A DNA stretch of 64,000 bases from Flavobacteriaceae bacterium (GTDB lineage Bacteria; Bacteroidota; Bacteroidia; Flavobacteriales; Flavobacteriaceae). This document shows positions 9,120-18,108 of this stretch, one piece after another (position 1 is the stretch's first letter; each line of letters begins with the position of its first letter). Position numbers and translations under genes: made by a program. The notes beneath the pieces were generated by a model, which saw nothing but the letters and a program-made list of their open reading frames with translations, had not been told where the DNA came from and made no database searches. The stretch is taken from contig CANGIF010000007.1 in NCBI GenBank assembly GCA_947453885.1, positions 1 through 64,000 of the forward strand, in the 5' to 3' direction.

Positions 9120-9797
9120 TTAATCTAATTTATTGATGTAGTAATGAGGATATTTACTGGCAACAAATGTAAATTGATTTTTTGACAAAGGTTGATTGGT
9201 TTTAAAAGAATTAACAGTCAAAGTTGTTTTAGTACCTTTTTTTCCAATTTCAATTAAGTTATAAATATTTTTTGTCTGAATATCAATACCTAACAAAATT
9301 TCTTTTCTTTGGTCTTTTGGATTAATGGGAGCTAATTTTATATATTGAATTTTTCTTCCTTTTATGTCTTGCAAAATATCCCATGTGAATTTATAACCTG
9401 AATTAAAAAAAGTAAGCAATTTTGAAGGTGTAATTATGGATTCGTCTTTTTCATTTAATTTAGAAATTGTAATTTCCTCATCTTCTGGATTTATGGTATA
9501 TATTTTCTTTCCATCAAATATTTTAGTTACCCCCATGAAACTTAAATAATATTGGTTATCCATCATTATTACGCTTCCTTTACTATCTTGATTTATATTC
9601 TCTTTAACATTGTTCAAAGTATATTTAAAATCAATAGTTATGTTTTTATAGGTTTTTATTTTTGTAGTAACTTGATTTAAAAGTTCTTTTGCTTTTTTAT
9701 CCTGAGCATTACTATTTGTTTGTCCTACAAATACTACAATTAAAAAAAGCAATGTTGAAATACTTTTTTTAAAGTACTCATAATTGATTGCATTCAT
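9120..9797 (-). CDS. lolA: LolA-like outer-membrane lipoprotein carrier
   Basis: I place the start at 9797 (MNAINYEYFKKS) because it gives a normal signal peptide ending near Q-T-N-S-N-A-Q and overlaps the ftsK end by none, while the longest frame would begin 38 bp inside ftsK. The mature protein has the LolA pattern: K-I-K-T-Y-K-N-I-T-I-D-F-K-Y, then Y-L-S-F-M-G-V-T-K-I-F-D-G-K-K-I-Y-T, then I-Q-Y-I-K-L-A-P. It should ferry lipoproteins across the periplasm. Between ftsK and the LPS permease it fits an envelope-biogenesis cluster. Confidence 0.9.
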   Translation of the reverse strand: MNAINYEYFKKSISTLLFLIVVFVGQTNSNAQDKKAKELLNQVTTKIKTYKNITIDFKYTLNNVKENINQDSKGSVIMMDNQYYLSFMGVTKIFDGKKIYTINPEDEEITISKLNEKDESIITPSKLLTFFNSGYKFTWDILQDIKGRKIQYIKLAPINPKDQRKEILLGIDIQTKNIYNLIEIGKKGTKTTLTVNSFKTNQPLSKNQFTFVASKYPHYYINKLD

Positions 9798-9804
9798 TTT
9801 AAGT

Positions 9805-12318
9805 TTATTTTTCTTCATTATTAAAAAAATGATCAAGGGCAACTAAGTCAGGAATATTGACACTTCTTGCTTTACTTCCTTCGAATGGCCCAACAATTCC
9901 AGCCATTTCAAGTTGATCAATTAGTCTTCCTGCTCTATTATACCCAAGTTTCAGTTTTCTTTGCAATAATGATGCCGAACCTTGTTGAGCTGTAACAATT
10001 ATTTCAGCAGCTTCTCTAAACATTGAATCTCTATCTGAAATATCCATTTCTAATTTTATACCGTTTTCATCAGCATCGCCTATATACTCAGGTAATAAAT
10101 AGGCATTTGGATATGCTTTTTGCGAACCAATAAATTCAGTAATTTTTTCTACTTCTGGGGTATCAACAAATGCACATTGTACTCGAACAACATCATTTCC
10201 ATTGGTATATAACATATCACCTCTACCAATCAATTGATCTGCTCCTTGTGTGTCTAAAATTGTTCTGGAATCTATTTTAGAGGTTACTCGAAAAGCAATT
10301 CTTGCTGGAAAATTTGCTTTAATTAATCCAGTAATCACATTTACGGAAGGTCTTTGTGTAGCAATTATTAAATGAATACCAATTGCTCTGGCTAACTGTG
10401 CTAGTCTTGCAATTGGAGTTTCAACTTCTTTTCCCGCAGTCATAATTAAATCTGCAAATTCGTCTACAACAAGTACTATATAAGGCAAAAACCGATGACC
10501 ATTTTCAGGATTTAATTTTCTAGATTTGAATTTTTCGTTGTATTCTTTAATATTTCGAACCATTGCATCTTTTAACAAGGTATAACGATTGTCCATTTCG
10601 ACACAAAGCGAATTTAAAGTATTAACTACTTTGTTATTATCGGTAATAATAGCATCATCAGTATCAGGAAGTTTTGCTAAATAATGGCGTTCAATTTTAT
10701 TAAATAATGTAAGCTCTACTTTTTTAGGATCTACAAGTACAAATTTTACTTCTGCTGGATGTTTTTTATAAAGTAACGATGTTAAAACGGCATTTAAACC
10801 AACAGATTTTCCTTGACCAGTAGCACCAGCCATTAACAAGTGTGGCATTTTAGCAAGATCAACTACAAAAGTTTCATTTGAAATAGTTTTACCCAACGCA
10901 ATTGGTAGTTCCATTTCAGCTTCTTGAAATTTTGCCGAACCTATAACACTTTTCATGGAAACCATGGTTGGATTTTTATTTGGAACTTCAATACCAATTG
11001 TACCTTTTCCAGGAATTGGTGCAATAATTCGAATTCCTAATGCAGATAATGACAAAGCAATATCATCTTCTAAACTTTTAATTTTTGAAATTCGTATACC
11101 CGCTTCAGGAACTATTTCATATAAAGTAACCGAAGGGCCAACTGTAGCTTTTATTTGTGCAATCTCTATTTTATAATTTCTTAGTGTTTCAACAATATTA
11201 TTTTTGTTGTCTTCCAATTCTTGTTGGTTAATGGTTATACCACCACTAGAATATTCTTTTAATAAATCTATTGTAGGAAATTTGTAATTCGATAATTCTA
11301 AGGTTGGATCAAAAAGTCCAAAATCAGCTACTAATCTTGAGGCTAAATTGTCTTCAATAATATCTTCTTCAACGGCCTTTTCAATTACAAATACTTCTTC
11401 ATGAATTTCTACTGCTTCAGGATCAATAACATCTGTTTCATTAATGATTTCCAATCGTGTATTTCTAATACTTGGATCTAAATTGATTTCAGAAGCAGAA
11501 TTTATAGTCGGTTTTAAAGATTCTTTGTTAATTTCAAATTGTGAAGGTTTTTTTAAAACGGGCTCTTCAAAGTCATCATCATCTTCATCATTTTTAGGGT
11601 TGAAAATTTGTTTGTTTTCAAATTCCTCATCTTCCTCATCAACAGCAAATTCTTCTAAATTATATGCGCTATCAGTTGCAGGCAATTTAGTTTCTTTTAA
11701 ATCTTCAGCTATTTCTTGTTTCTTTTTTTCAAAAAACGATTTTATTGCTTCGGGAGAAATTTTAATTTTGAATAATAAATACGTTATAATTCCAAACAAC
11801 AGCACTAAAAAAGTACCTGTTTTTCCAATATAATCTTGAGCAAACAAATTCATTTCAAAGCCAATTATTCCACCTAATTCGGGTAATGCACCTGCAAAAA
11901 AACCTAAAAATATGGATAAGACAATAATTGCAAACAAATCCCAAAACCAAATTGATTTTAATTTTTTTAAAGAAATATCGAAAATTAAAAACGAACCAGT
12001 TAGAAAAATTAACCGAACAAATAAGAACGATGCTGCTCCAAATCCTCTATAAATAAATACATCGGCTAAAAAAGCTCCAAATTTACCTAGCCAATTATTT
12101 ACTACCTCTGTTCTATCTAATAGGGCAGTAGCTGCACTTTGGTCTTCATTGCCGTAAATAAAAAAAGAAATGAAGGAAACTAAAAGTCCAACTGAAAAAC
12201 AAACCAACAAACACCCCAAAAGCACTTTATGTTGACGTGTTATTTTAAAAGGTTTTTTGGCTACTGTTCCAGACTCTTTATTTTTATCAGCTAACTCTTT
12301 TTTAATGGTTTTTGCCAT
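9805..12318 (-). CDS. ftsK: DNA translocase FtsK
   Basis: This 837-residue protein is a standard FtsK/SpoIIIE translocase, which pumps DNA at the septum during chromosome segregation. Four or five membrane helices fill residues about 33-185. An acidic linker rich in Asp and Glu follows (E-D-E-E-F-E-N, N-D-E-D-D-D-D-F-E). The motor domain contains Walker A (M-A-G-A-T-G-Q-G-K-S) and Walker B (I-V-L-V-V-D-E-F-A-D-L-I), and the gamma domain ends with L-Q-R-K-L-K-L-G-Y-N-R-A-G-R-L-I-D-Q-L, a winged helix that reads KOPS-like sites. It is followed eight bases later by lolA. Confidence 0.97.
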   Translation of the reverse strand: MAKTIKKELADKNKESGTVAKKPFKITRQHKVLLGCLLVCFSVGLLVSFISFFIYGNEDQSAATALLDRTEVVNNWLGKFGAFLADVFIYRGFGAASFLFVRLIFLTGSFLIFDISLKKLKSIWFWDLFAIIVLSIFLGFFAGALPELGGIIGFEMNLFAQDYIGKTGTFLVLLFGIITYLLFKIKISPEAIKSFFEKKKQEIAEDLKETKLPATDSAYNLEEFAVDEEDEEFENKQIFNPKNDEDDDDFEEPVLKKPSQFEINKESLKPTINSASEINLDPSIRNTRLEIINETDVIDPEAVEIHEEVFVIEKAVEEDIIEDNLASRLVADFGLFDPTLELSNYKFPTIDLLKEYSSGGITINQQELEDNKNNIVETLRNYKIEIAQIKATVGPSVTLYEIVPEAGIRISKIKSLEDDIALSLSALGIRIIAPIPGKGTIGIEVPNKNPTMVSMKSVIGSAKFQEAEMELPIALGKTISNETFVVDLAKMPHLLMAGATGQGKSVGLNAVLTSLLYKKHPAEVKFVLVDPKKVELTLFNKIERHYLAKLPDTDDAIITDNNKVVNTLNSLCVEMDNRYTLLKDAMVRNIKEYNEKFKSRKLNPENGHRFLPYIVLVVDEFADLIMTAGKEVETPIARLAQLARAIGIHLIIATQRPSVNVITGLIKANFPARIAFRVTSKIDSRTILDTQGADQLIGRGDMLYTNGNDVVRVQCAFVDTPEVEKITEFIGSQKAYPNAYLLPEYIGDADENGIKLEMDISDRDSMFREAAEIIVTAQQGSASLLQRKLKLGYNRAGRLIDQLEMAGIVGPFEGSKARSVNIPDLVALDHFFNNEEK

Positions 12319-12354
12319 GTTTGATTTTCAATATTTTTGATTTGAATAGTAAAT

Positions 12355-12729
12355 TTAGGTAAACTTGGGAATATATATTATCAAACCAATTAGTAGGGCA
12401 GTAATTGCAGCAAAAAATACAGATCCCGCAGCAATATCTTTAATAAAACCAATTTTTTTATGGTATTCAGGATGAATAAAATCCGCAATTTTTTCTACAG
12501 CAGTATTTAACCCCTCAATGCTTAAAACCAAACCACTAGCTAATATTTGAAGCATCCACTCTTCGCGAGAAATTTTAAAATAAAATCCTGCAAAAACTAA
12601 AAGTAGTGCAATACTGCTTTGAACCATTATACTGTGTTCGGTTGTAATTAATTTTACGGCACCTTTAACAGCAAATCCCATACTTTTTAATCTACCCGTA
12701 AAAAAGGTGGTATCTTTTTCAAATTCCAT
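12355..12729 (-). CDS. dgkA: Diacylglycerol/undecaprenol kinase, DgkA family
   Basis: The 124-residue membrane protein has three hydrophobic segments and the family signature E-G-L-N-T-A-V-E-K-I-A-D-F around residues 73-85, followed by H-K-K-I-G-F-I-K-D-I-A-A-G-S-V. It phosphorylates diacylglycerol or undecaprenol at the inner membrane. Gram-negative DgkA and Gram-positive UndPK share this motif, and sequence alone does not settle the lipid. It lies eight bases after tpx and before ftsK on the same strand. Confidence 0.93.
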   Translation of the reverse strand: MEFEKDTTFFTGRLKSMGFAVKGAVKLITTEHSIMVQSSIALLLVFAGFYFKISREEWMLQILASGLVLSIEGLNTAVEKIADFIHPEYHKKIGFIKDIAAGSVFFAAITALLIGLIIYIPKFT

Positions 12730-12737
12730 TCTTGTGC

Positions 12738-13235
12738 TTATAAAGACGCTAATGCTAATTCATAATTAGGTTCGTTTGCTATTTCAGCAACTTGTTCGGT
12801 ATATTTAACTATACCATTTTCATCTAAAACTATTACTACTCTAGAATGCAAACCTGCTAATGGACCGTCAATAATTTCTAATCCATAATTTTTACCAAAT
12901 TCACCCGTTTTAAAATCAGATAAATTTTCAACATTTTCTAATCCTTCTGCACCACAAAAACGTTTTTGAGCAAATGGTAAATCTCTCGAAATACACAAAA
13001 CTTTTGTGTTTTCTAATCCACTAGCGCTTTCATTAAATTTTCTAACTGAAGTAGCGCAAGTTCCTGTATCAATGCTTGGAAAAATATTTAAAACTAATTT
13101 ACTTCCCAAATAATCAGCTAAACTAACAGTAGCTAAGTCATTTTTAACTAAATTAAAAGCTAGGGCTTGTGTCCCAACTTTTGGTAATTCACCATTTGTA
13201 TTAATTTTGTTTCCACCTAATGTAATCGAAGCCAT
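12738..13235 (-). CDS. tpx: Thiol peroxidase
   Basis: This 165-residue peroxiredoxin has the Tpx pattern: L-P-K-V-G near the N-terminus, N-I-F-P-S-I-D-T-G-T-C-A-T-S with the peroxidatic Cys at residue 60, and Q-K-R-F-C-G-A-E-G with the resolving Cys near residue 94. It reduces hydroperoxides with thioredoxin in the cytoplasm. It leads the tpx-dgkA-ftsK-lolA-permease-ribB run. A TACTTTTG box stands 20 bp upstream of its ATG on the minus strand. Confidence 0.97.
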   Translation of the reverse strand: MASITLGGNKINTNGELPKVGTQALAFNLVKNDLATVSLADYLGSKLVLNIFPSIDTGTCATSVRKFNESASGLENTKVLCISRDLPFAQKRFCGAEGLENVENLSDFKTGEFGKNYGLEIIDGPLAGLHSRVVIVLDENGIVKYTEQVAEIANEPNYELALASL

Positions 13236-13255
13236 ATCATTTATTTTTAAGATTC

Positions 13256-13263
13256 CAAAAGTA
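13256..13263 (-). promoter_or_regulatory. -7 box of tpx
   Basis: Read on the minus strand, the sequence TACTTTTG fits the Bacteroidota -7 consensus TAnnTTTG and lies 20 bp before the tpx start. No matching TTTG is seen at the expected -33 place, so this is a tentative call. Confidence 0.4.
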
Positions 13264-13348
13264 GTAATTTTTTTTAGGATTTTAGAAACTAGTACTAATT
13301 GAATTTTTATTTCTAATTAGTACAAAAAAGATACTACTAATTAATTTA

Positions 13349-13370
13349 TATATCGTAATATTGCAATATA
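13349..13370. promoter_or_regulatory. ArsR operator palindrome
   Basis: A 22-bp imperfect palindrome (TATATcGtAATATT and its mirror, 18 of 22 positions symmetric) lies 15 bp before arsR and contains a near-consensus -7 box, TAATATTG, at 13356-13363. A dimeric ArsR bound here would block the promoter, giving arsenite-inducible autoregulation. The symmetry is visible; the binding is inferred. Confidence 0.6.
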
Positions 13371-13385
13371 AAAATATACTACCTT

Positions 13386-13718
13386 ATGGGAGCATCAAAA
13401 TCAGGGGCATTTTCAGCTGATCACAATGAAATGGCGACACTGTTTAAGGCTTTATCACATCCAGCTAGAATTGCTATAATTGAATATCTGATAAAAGTTG
13501 ATAGTTGTATTTGCGGGGACATTGTAAACGAATTGCCATTAGCGCAACCAACCGTTTCTCAACATCTTAAAGAACTTAAAAATGCAGGTTTAATTAAAGG
13601 GAACGTTGAAGGAACTTCTATTTGTTATTGTATAAATGAAAGTAATATTGAAAAAATCATGCATTTTTTTCAAGCCATTACTCAGCATCTCGAAATCAAG
13701 AAAAAACAATGTTGTTAA
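13386..13718 (+). CDS. arsR: ArsR-family arsenic-responsive repressor
   Basis: This 110-residue winged-helix repressor has L-F-K-A-L-S-H-P-A-R-I-A-I-I-E-Y-L in helix 1 and a recognition helix with L-P-L-A-Q-P-T-V-S-Q-H-L-K-E-L. The C-I-C-G-D-I-V motif resembles the C-x-C arsenite site of classic ArsR proteins, and the protein ends in two adjacent cysteines. It begins the arsenic operon and is preceded by a palindrome covering the promoter. Binding of As(III) to the cysteines should release it from DNA. Confidence 0.95.
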   Translation: MGASKSGAFSADHNEMATLFKALSHPARIAIIEYLIKVDSCICGDIVNELPLAQPTVSQHLKELKNAGLIKGNVEGTSICYCINESNIEKIMHFFQAITQHLEIKKKQCC

Positions 13719-13737
13719 AACTAAAATCATAATTATC

Positions 13738-14205
13738 ATGAATTTATTAAAAATAAAAGAAATTTTAAAAACCGTTGAATCAGTTAATTTTCAACTCCCA
13801 AACGGAAATTTAGTACCTGAACATTTTCATGTTACTGAAGTAGGTATAATAACTAAAAATTTTATTGATTGTGGAGGAACTGTTCGAAACGAAACAGTTG
13901 TTAACTTTCAATTATGGAACGCAAACGATGTGGATCATAAACTAAAGCCTCAAAAACTTTTAAATATTATTGAACTATCTGAACGAAAATTAGGAATTGG
14001 CAATTTTGAAATTGAAGTTGAATACCAAGCACAAACTATTGGTAAATACGATTTAGAATTCAACGGATTAAATTTTGAATTACTAAACAAACATACTGCT
14101 TGTTTAGCACAAGACCAATGCGGAATTCCTAAAGAAAAACAAAAAATAAATGTAGTAGATACAATTGAAGCGTCTTGCTGTACTCCTGGAGGAAATTGCT
14201 GTTAA
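13738..14205 (+). CDS. DUF6428-like protein of the arsenic operon
   Basis: I start this gene at 13738 (MNLLKIKEIL), 19 bp after arsR, because the longer frame from 13636 runs through arsR. The 155-residue protein has F-Q-L-P-N-G-N-L-V-P-E-H-F-H-V-T-E-V-G and D-C-G-G-T-V-R-N-E-T-V-V-N-F-Q-L-W, which I recall from DUF6428 proteins that accompany arsenic genes in Bacteroidota. Its C-terminus is rich in cysteine (C-L-A-Q-D-Q-C, then S-C-C-T-P-G-G-N-C-C). A role in binding or handing over arsenite is possible but is inference. Confidence 0.85.
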   Translation: MNLLKIKEILKTVESVNFQLPNGNLVPEHFHVTEVGIITKNFIDCGGTVRNETVVNFQLWNANDVDHKLKPQKLLNIIELSERKLGIGNFEIEVEYQAQTIGKYDLEFNGLNFELLNKHTACLAQDQCGIPKEKQKINVVDTIEASCCTPGGNCC

Positions 14206-14232
14206 AAAATTTAATTTAAAGATTTAATATAG

Positions 14233-14880
14233 ATGATAACTACCAAAAAAACACTTCTTTCTGAAATTGAAAAAACAATCAAAGAATTAAATTTCGAGTC
14301 GATTACCGAGGAACGTAAACTAATTTTACAGCCACTTGTAGCTTTTATTCAATCAAAAGTTGAAAACCATCAAGAAATCAGACTTAACTTAATTTGTACT
14401 CACAACTCAAGAAGAAGTCATTTGTCACAAGTTTGGGCACAAACAGCAGCTGCATTTTACGGTATAAAAAACGTATTTTGCTACTCTGGTGGAACTGAAG
14501 CTACAGCAATGTTTCCTATGATAGCTAAAACTTTATTAAAGCAAGGCTTTCAAATTAAAACAATTGCTAAAGGAACTAATCCAATTTATGCCATTAAATA
14601 TGCTGAAAACGAGTATCCTATTATTGGTTTTTCTAAAACGTTTGATGACAGTTTTAACCCCAAAAGTGAATTTGCAGCAATTTTAACTTGTTCTTCTGCC
14701 GATCAGGGTTGTCCATATATTGCAGGTGCTGAAAAACGAATTCCAATTACTTTTGAAGACCCAAAAGTGTTTGACAATACGACACAGCAGGTTGAAAAGT
14801 ATGAAGAAAGAAGCATCCAAATTGCTACTGAAATGTGCTTTGTATTTTCACAAATAGCTCTTTACTATGGCATCAAATAA
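14233..14880 (+). CDS. arsC: Thioredoxin-coupled arsenate reductase (LMW phosphatase fold)
   Basis: The phosphatase loop C-T-H-N-S-R-R-S begins at Cys55, and Cys153 and Cys160 ([10 protein letters not shown]) have the seven-residue spacing of the cysteine relay in pI258-type ArsC, which passes electrons to thioredoxin. A late E-D-P-K-V-F-D supplies the acid loop. The product reduces arsenate to arsenite. Typical members begin near the loop, whereas this one has about 45 extra helical residues in front, a trait I believe is common in Bacteroidota. It overlaps acr3 by 14 bases. Confidence 0.92.
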   Translation: MITTKKTLLSEIEKTIKELNFESITEERKLILQPLVAFIQSKVENHQEIRLNLICTHNSRRSHLSQVWAQTAAAFYGIKNVFCYSGGTEATAMFPMIAKTLLKQGFQIKTIAKGTNPIYAIKYAENEYPIIGFSKTFDDSFNPKSEFAAILTCSSADQGCPYIAGAEKRIPITFEDPKVFDNTTQQVEKYEERSIQIATEMCFVFSQIALYYGIK

Positions 14881-15937
14881 TTGTACTCCTGTTGTTGGAA
14901 GAAAAAAGTTGCATTTTTTAGACCACTATTTAACACTTTGGATATTCCTTGCAATGGTAATTGGTGTGGCAATAGGAAATTATATTCCATCGAGTAGCAA
15001 GTTTATTAATTCTTTTTCAAACGGAACAACCAACATTCCACTAGCAATTGGATTAATCTTAATGATGTATCCACCGCTGGCTAAAGTAAATTATTCCAAA
15101 ATGAGTGAAGTGTTTAAAAACACAAAAGTACTCGGCGCATCATTACTACTTAATTGGATTATAGGTCCAATAGTAATGTTTTTTTTGGCATTACTTTGTT
15201 TAAGTGGTTACCCAGAATATAGAATTGGTATCATTCTTATTGGTTTAGCAAGATGCATAGCCATGGTAGTAGTTTGGAATGATTTAGCAGAAGGAAATCG
15301 TGAATATGGAGCTGGATTAATAGCACTAAACAGTATTTTTCAGGTATTGCTTTACAGTGTTTATGCCTATTTTTTTATTACCGTTTTGCCTCCTTTTTTT
15401 GGTATCAAAGGTTTTGAAGTAAACATTAGCATAGGGCAAATAGCAGAAAGTGTGGGGATTTATTTAGGAATTCCGTTTGCTTTAGGCAGTATCAGTCGGT
15501 ATGTATTAATTCGTTTAAAAGGCGAAGAATGGTTTCAAACAAAGTATGTCCCAGCAATTTCCCCTATAACTTTAGTAGCGCTATTATTTACCATACTTAT
15601 AATGTTCAGTTTAAAAGGTGCCTTAATTGTAGCAATCCCTTTTGATGTAGTACGAATTGCATTACCGTTAGTGCTCTATTTTATAATAATGTTTGTTTTG
15701 AGTTTTTTTGTTGGAAAACATTTTGGTGCAGATTATTCAAAAACAACGGCTATAGCATTTACTGCAACAGGAAACAATTTTGAGTTAGCAATCGCAGTTG
15801 CCATTGGTATTTTTGGAATCAATAGTGGGCAAGCATTTGCAGGTGTAATTGGCCCATTAGTAGAAGTTCCTGCTTTGCTACTTTTAGTTAAAGTTTCGTT
15901 TTGGCTGCGTAAAAACTACTTTAAAAATGAAGCATAA
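14867..15937 (+). CDS. acr3: Acr3-type arsenite efflux permease
   Basis: This 356-residue protein has about ten membrane helices and the Acr3 signatures [10 protein letters not shown] in helix 3 region, [13 protein letters not shown] with the essential cysteine, and [14 protein letters not shown] near the end. It exports arsenite made by ArsC, driven by the proton gradient. It closes the operon and its start lies inside the arsC end, showing translational coupling. Confidence 0.95.
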   Translation: MASNNCTPVVGRKKLHFLDHYLTLWIFLAMVIGVAIGNYIPSSSKFINSFSNGTTNIPLAIGLILMMYPPLAKVNYSKMSEVFKNTKVLGASLLLNWIIGPIVMFFLALLCLSGYPEYRIGIILIGLARCIAMVVVWNDLAEGNREYGAGLIALNSIFQVLLYSVYAYFFITVLPPFFGIKGFEVNISIGQIAESVGIYLGIPFALGSISRYVLIRLKGEEWFQTKYVPAISPITLVALLFTILIMFSLKGALIVAIPFDVVRIALPLVLYFIIMFVLSFFVGKHFGADYSKTTAIAFTATGNNFELAIAVAIGIFGINSGQAFAGVIGPLVEVPALLLLVKVSFWLRKNYFKNEA

Positions 15938-16063
15938 CTTAAAAATATACTATTAGCCATAGTTAAAAAAAAGGAAGGCATTTCATGTTTTCAAAAAGGT
16001 ACTTTAAGAGATTCATTGTAGGTAGTATAAAATCAAAAAATACTTAGTTGTTGAGATGAAATT

Positions 16064-17335
16064 TTACTCAATTACCATTTTTTGATTAGTTGTTTTGCCT
16101 TCGGCGCTAGTGATACAAACTAAGTAGCCTCCTTTTTTTAGCCCTGTTTCTAGTAGTGTATTTTCACTTTGGAGGTTCTTTTTTGTAAAAACAAGTTGTC
16201 CAAGTAGGTCATAAATTACTATACTACAATTTTGAACAGTGTTAATGCTAAAACTCCCAGTATTGGGGTTAGGATACAATTGCAAACTATTTTCAACAAA
16301 ATTGTCAGTACTTAAAATAGAGGTGATTTTTCTTATTTTACATGGTCCAAACTGACAAAAATATATAATATCATTTGCAGTGATTCCAATACCTTTGGGA
16401 TCTGATAATAATGCTAGGTTTCCTTCACCATCAACTGTTGCATAAGCACCAGTTAAAGAACCCACATAAGTACTTACGACATTATTTGTTAAATCAATTT
16501 TTCTTATCCTATCATTATCTGTAACATACAAATTATTATTACTATCTATACAAATACCATTTGTTGTTGAAAATTGTGATGTTAGTGCTATTCCATCTAA
16601 ATAACCATAAGTTGATCCTGCAATAGTTGAAACAGTACCATTGGGTTCAATTTTTCTTATTTTTGCATTGTACGTGTCTGCTACAAAAATAGTATTTTGA
16701 GCATCCGCACATAGTGCCATGGGGGTAGCAAATTTTGCAGCTGAGCCCACGCCGTCTGCAAAACCATTAATACTACCTGCAAAAGTAGTTACTTGCCGTG
16801 TTGGCGTTATTTTTCGGACTACATTATTACCCCATTCAACTACATATAAATTGTCGTTGCTGTCGATACAAATTCCTGCTGGGTTATTGAATTTGGTACT
16901 GGTTCCCGTACCATTTGCAAAACCTTGGGTAGATCCGGCAAAAGTACTGACCATGCCTGTGCTTACATCAATTTTCCGTATTTTATTATTACCTCTATCT
17001 GCTACAAATAAATTGCCAGCACTGTCCATACAAATACCACCTGGACTATGAAATTGTGCTGTTGCCATGCTACCATCCGCAAAACCTTGAACAGCAGTAC
17101 CTGCAAAAGTACTGACTACGCCTGTTGAAAAATCAATTTTTCGAACACAGTAATTGTTACCATCGGCTATATAAAGCGTACCTGTAGGGTCAGCGCAAAT
17201 ACCAATAGGACCACTAAATTTTGCATTTGCCAAAGAGCCATCAACATAACCAGCCCCAGCAAAACCTGAAACAGTGGTAACTTGTTGTGCAGTTACTATG
17301 CTGCAAACAAATAGTACTAAAAGTATTTTTTTCAT
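16064..17335 (-). CDS. NHL-repeat beta-propeller protein with T9SS sorting domain
   Basis: A signal peptide (MKKILLVLFVCSIVTAQQ) is followed by about six NHL-like repeats of roughly 55 residues, each with a pattern such as G-I-C-x-D-S-x-G-N-L-Y-V-A-D and I-R-K-I. The last 75 residues (L-Q-L-Y-P-N-P-N-T-G-S-F, ending T-N-Q-K-M-V-I-E) are a type A T9SS C-terminal domain. The product is therefore exported by Sec and then T9SS to the surface or medium. The propeller may bind a ligand, but no enzyme motif is seen. The gene stands alone, convergent with acr3. Confidence 0.93.
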   Translation of the reverse strand: MKKILLVLFVCSIVTAQQVTTVSGFAGAGYVDGSLANAKFSGPIGICADPTGTLYIADGNNYCVRKIDFSTGVVSTFAGTAVQGFADGSMATAQFHSPGGICMDSAGNLFVADRGNNKIRKIDVSTGMVSTFAGSTQGFANGTGTSTKFNNPAGICIDSNDNLYVVEWGNNVVRKITPTRQVTTFAGSINGFADGVGSAAKFATPMALCADAQNTIFVADTYNAKIRKIEPNGTVSTIAGSTYGYLDGIALTSQFSTTNGICIDSNNNLYVTDNDRIRKIDLTNNVVSTYVGSLTGAYATVDGEGNLALLSDPKGIGITANDIIYFCQFGPCKIRKITSILSTDNFVENSLQLYPNPNTGSFSINTVQNCSIVIYDLLGQLVFTKKNLQSENTLLETGLKKGGYLVCITSAEGKTTNQKMVIE

Positions 17336-17688
17336 TTAAAAGTTTTCATTTAGATGTAAAACAATTAAAAAGGTTGCGTCTTTTTTTATAATAATTTGTT
17401 GTTATTGTAATAAGTATGTACAAATAATCACTATTATATTAGAAACCAATTAAATATAAAATATTTTAGTAGAAATTACTCGTTTCAGTTCATTATAAAA
17501 ATTAGAATCAACTTGGTTCAATTTGAATTTTTCCAATTAATAATTGCTTAACTAAAACACTAGTACTAATTTAGGTTTTAAATGATTTTATTCAAAAATA
17601 CCTGAATTTAGGCAAATTTGTTTGTTTTGGAGTATTTTTATCTGAAATTTAGAGAATACTGTTGTAATAAATTGAGAAACGGTTAAAG
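17336..17688. other. 353-bp intergenic region
   Basis: This AT-rich region between tsaE and the propeller gene, both minus strand, presumably holds the propeller promoter. The one short ORF in it overlaps tsaE out of frame and is not supported. I see no clear promoter pair, terminator or repeat. Confidence 0.5.
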
Positions 17689-18093
17689 TTACCGATAGTG
17701 TAATAGCCTCTTGCCGTCGTTTAGTAAAGAAAGGTTGATTACCGTATGGTTTTCTGGAATTAAATTTGAAATAATGGTTGCCCACTCAATAAAACACCAA
17801 TTTCCAGAATACAAGTAATCGTCAATGCCCATATCCAAGGCTTCGGTTTCCTTTTTTATCCGATACAAATCAAAATGATAAATGGTGTGTTGAGCAGCTT
17901 GGTATTCGTTTACCAATGAAAAAGTAGGGCTACTTGTTGCGTCCTGTACCCCTAATTGTTTTGAAATTTCTTTGATTAAAGTGGTTTTTCCAACGCCCAT
18001 TTCGCCATTAAAAAGTATTATTTTAGCGGGGACTTGTTCAATAATTTGTTGTGCCACTAGTTCAATTTCGGGTAATGAAAAAACAATTTCCAT
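17689..18093 (-). CDS. tsaE: tRNA threonylcarbamoyladenosine biosynthesis ATPase TsaE
   Basis: The 134-residue protein has a Walker A (F-N-G-E-M-G-V-G-K-T-T-L) at about residues 28-39, then T-S-S-P-T-F-S-L-V-N-E-Y and H-F-D-L-Y-R-I. These are TsaE hallmarks. With TsaB and TsaD it makes the t6A modification of tRNAs that read ANN codons. It follows porX by 15 bp on the same strand, a pairing I recall from other Flavobacteriia. Confidence 0.96.
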   Translation of the reverse strand: MEIVFSLPEIELVAQQIIEQVPAKIILFNGEMGVGKTTLIKEISKQLGVQDATSSPTFSLVNEYQAAQHTIYHFDLYRIKKETEALDMGIDDYLYSGNWCFIEWATIISNLIPENHTVINLSLLNDGKRLLHYR

Positions 18094-18108
18094 AAAAAAA
18101 CGTGTTGT

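Noticed and set aside
11444..11833. 129-codon plus ORF opposite the ftsK acidic linker
   Set aside because: The Ser-rich runs are the complement of Asp/Glu codons in the linker.
15985..16047. 20-codon plus ORF after acr3
   Set aside because: Too short and without any conserved or signal feature; likely chance.
17541..17558. GCTTAACTAAAAC shared with the window start (near 83-95)
   Set aside because: A 13-base AT-rich match in 64 kb is expected by chance.
17588..17785. 65-codon minus ORF next to tsaE
   Set aside because: It overlaps tsaE in another frame and is low-complexity with no start context; a shadow ORF.
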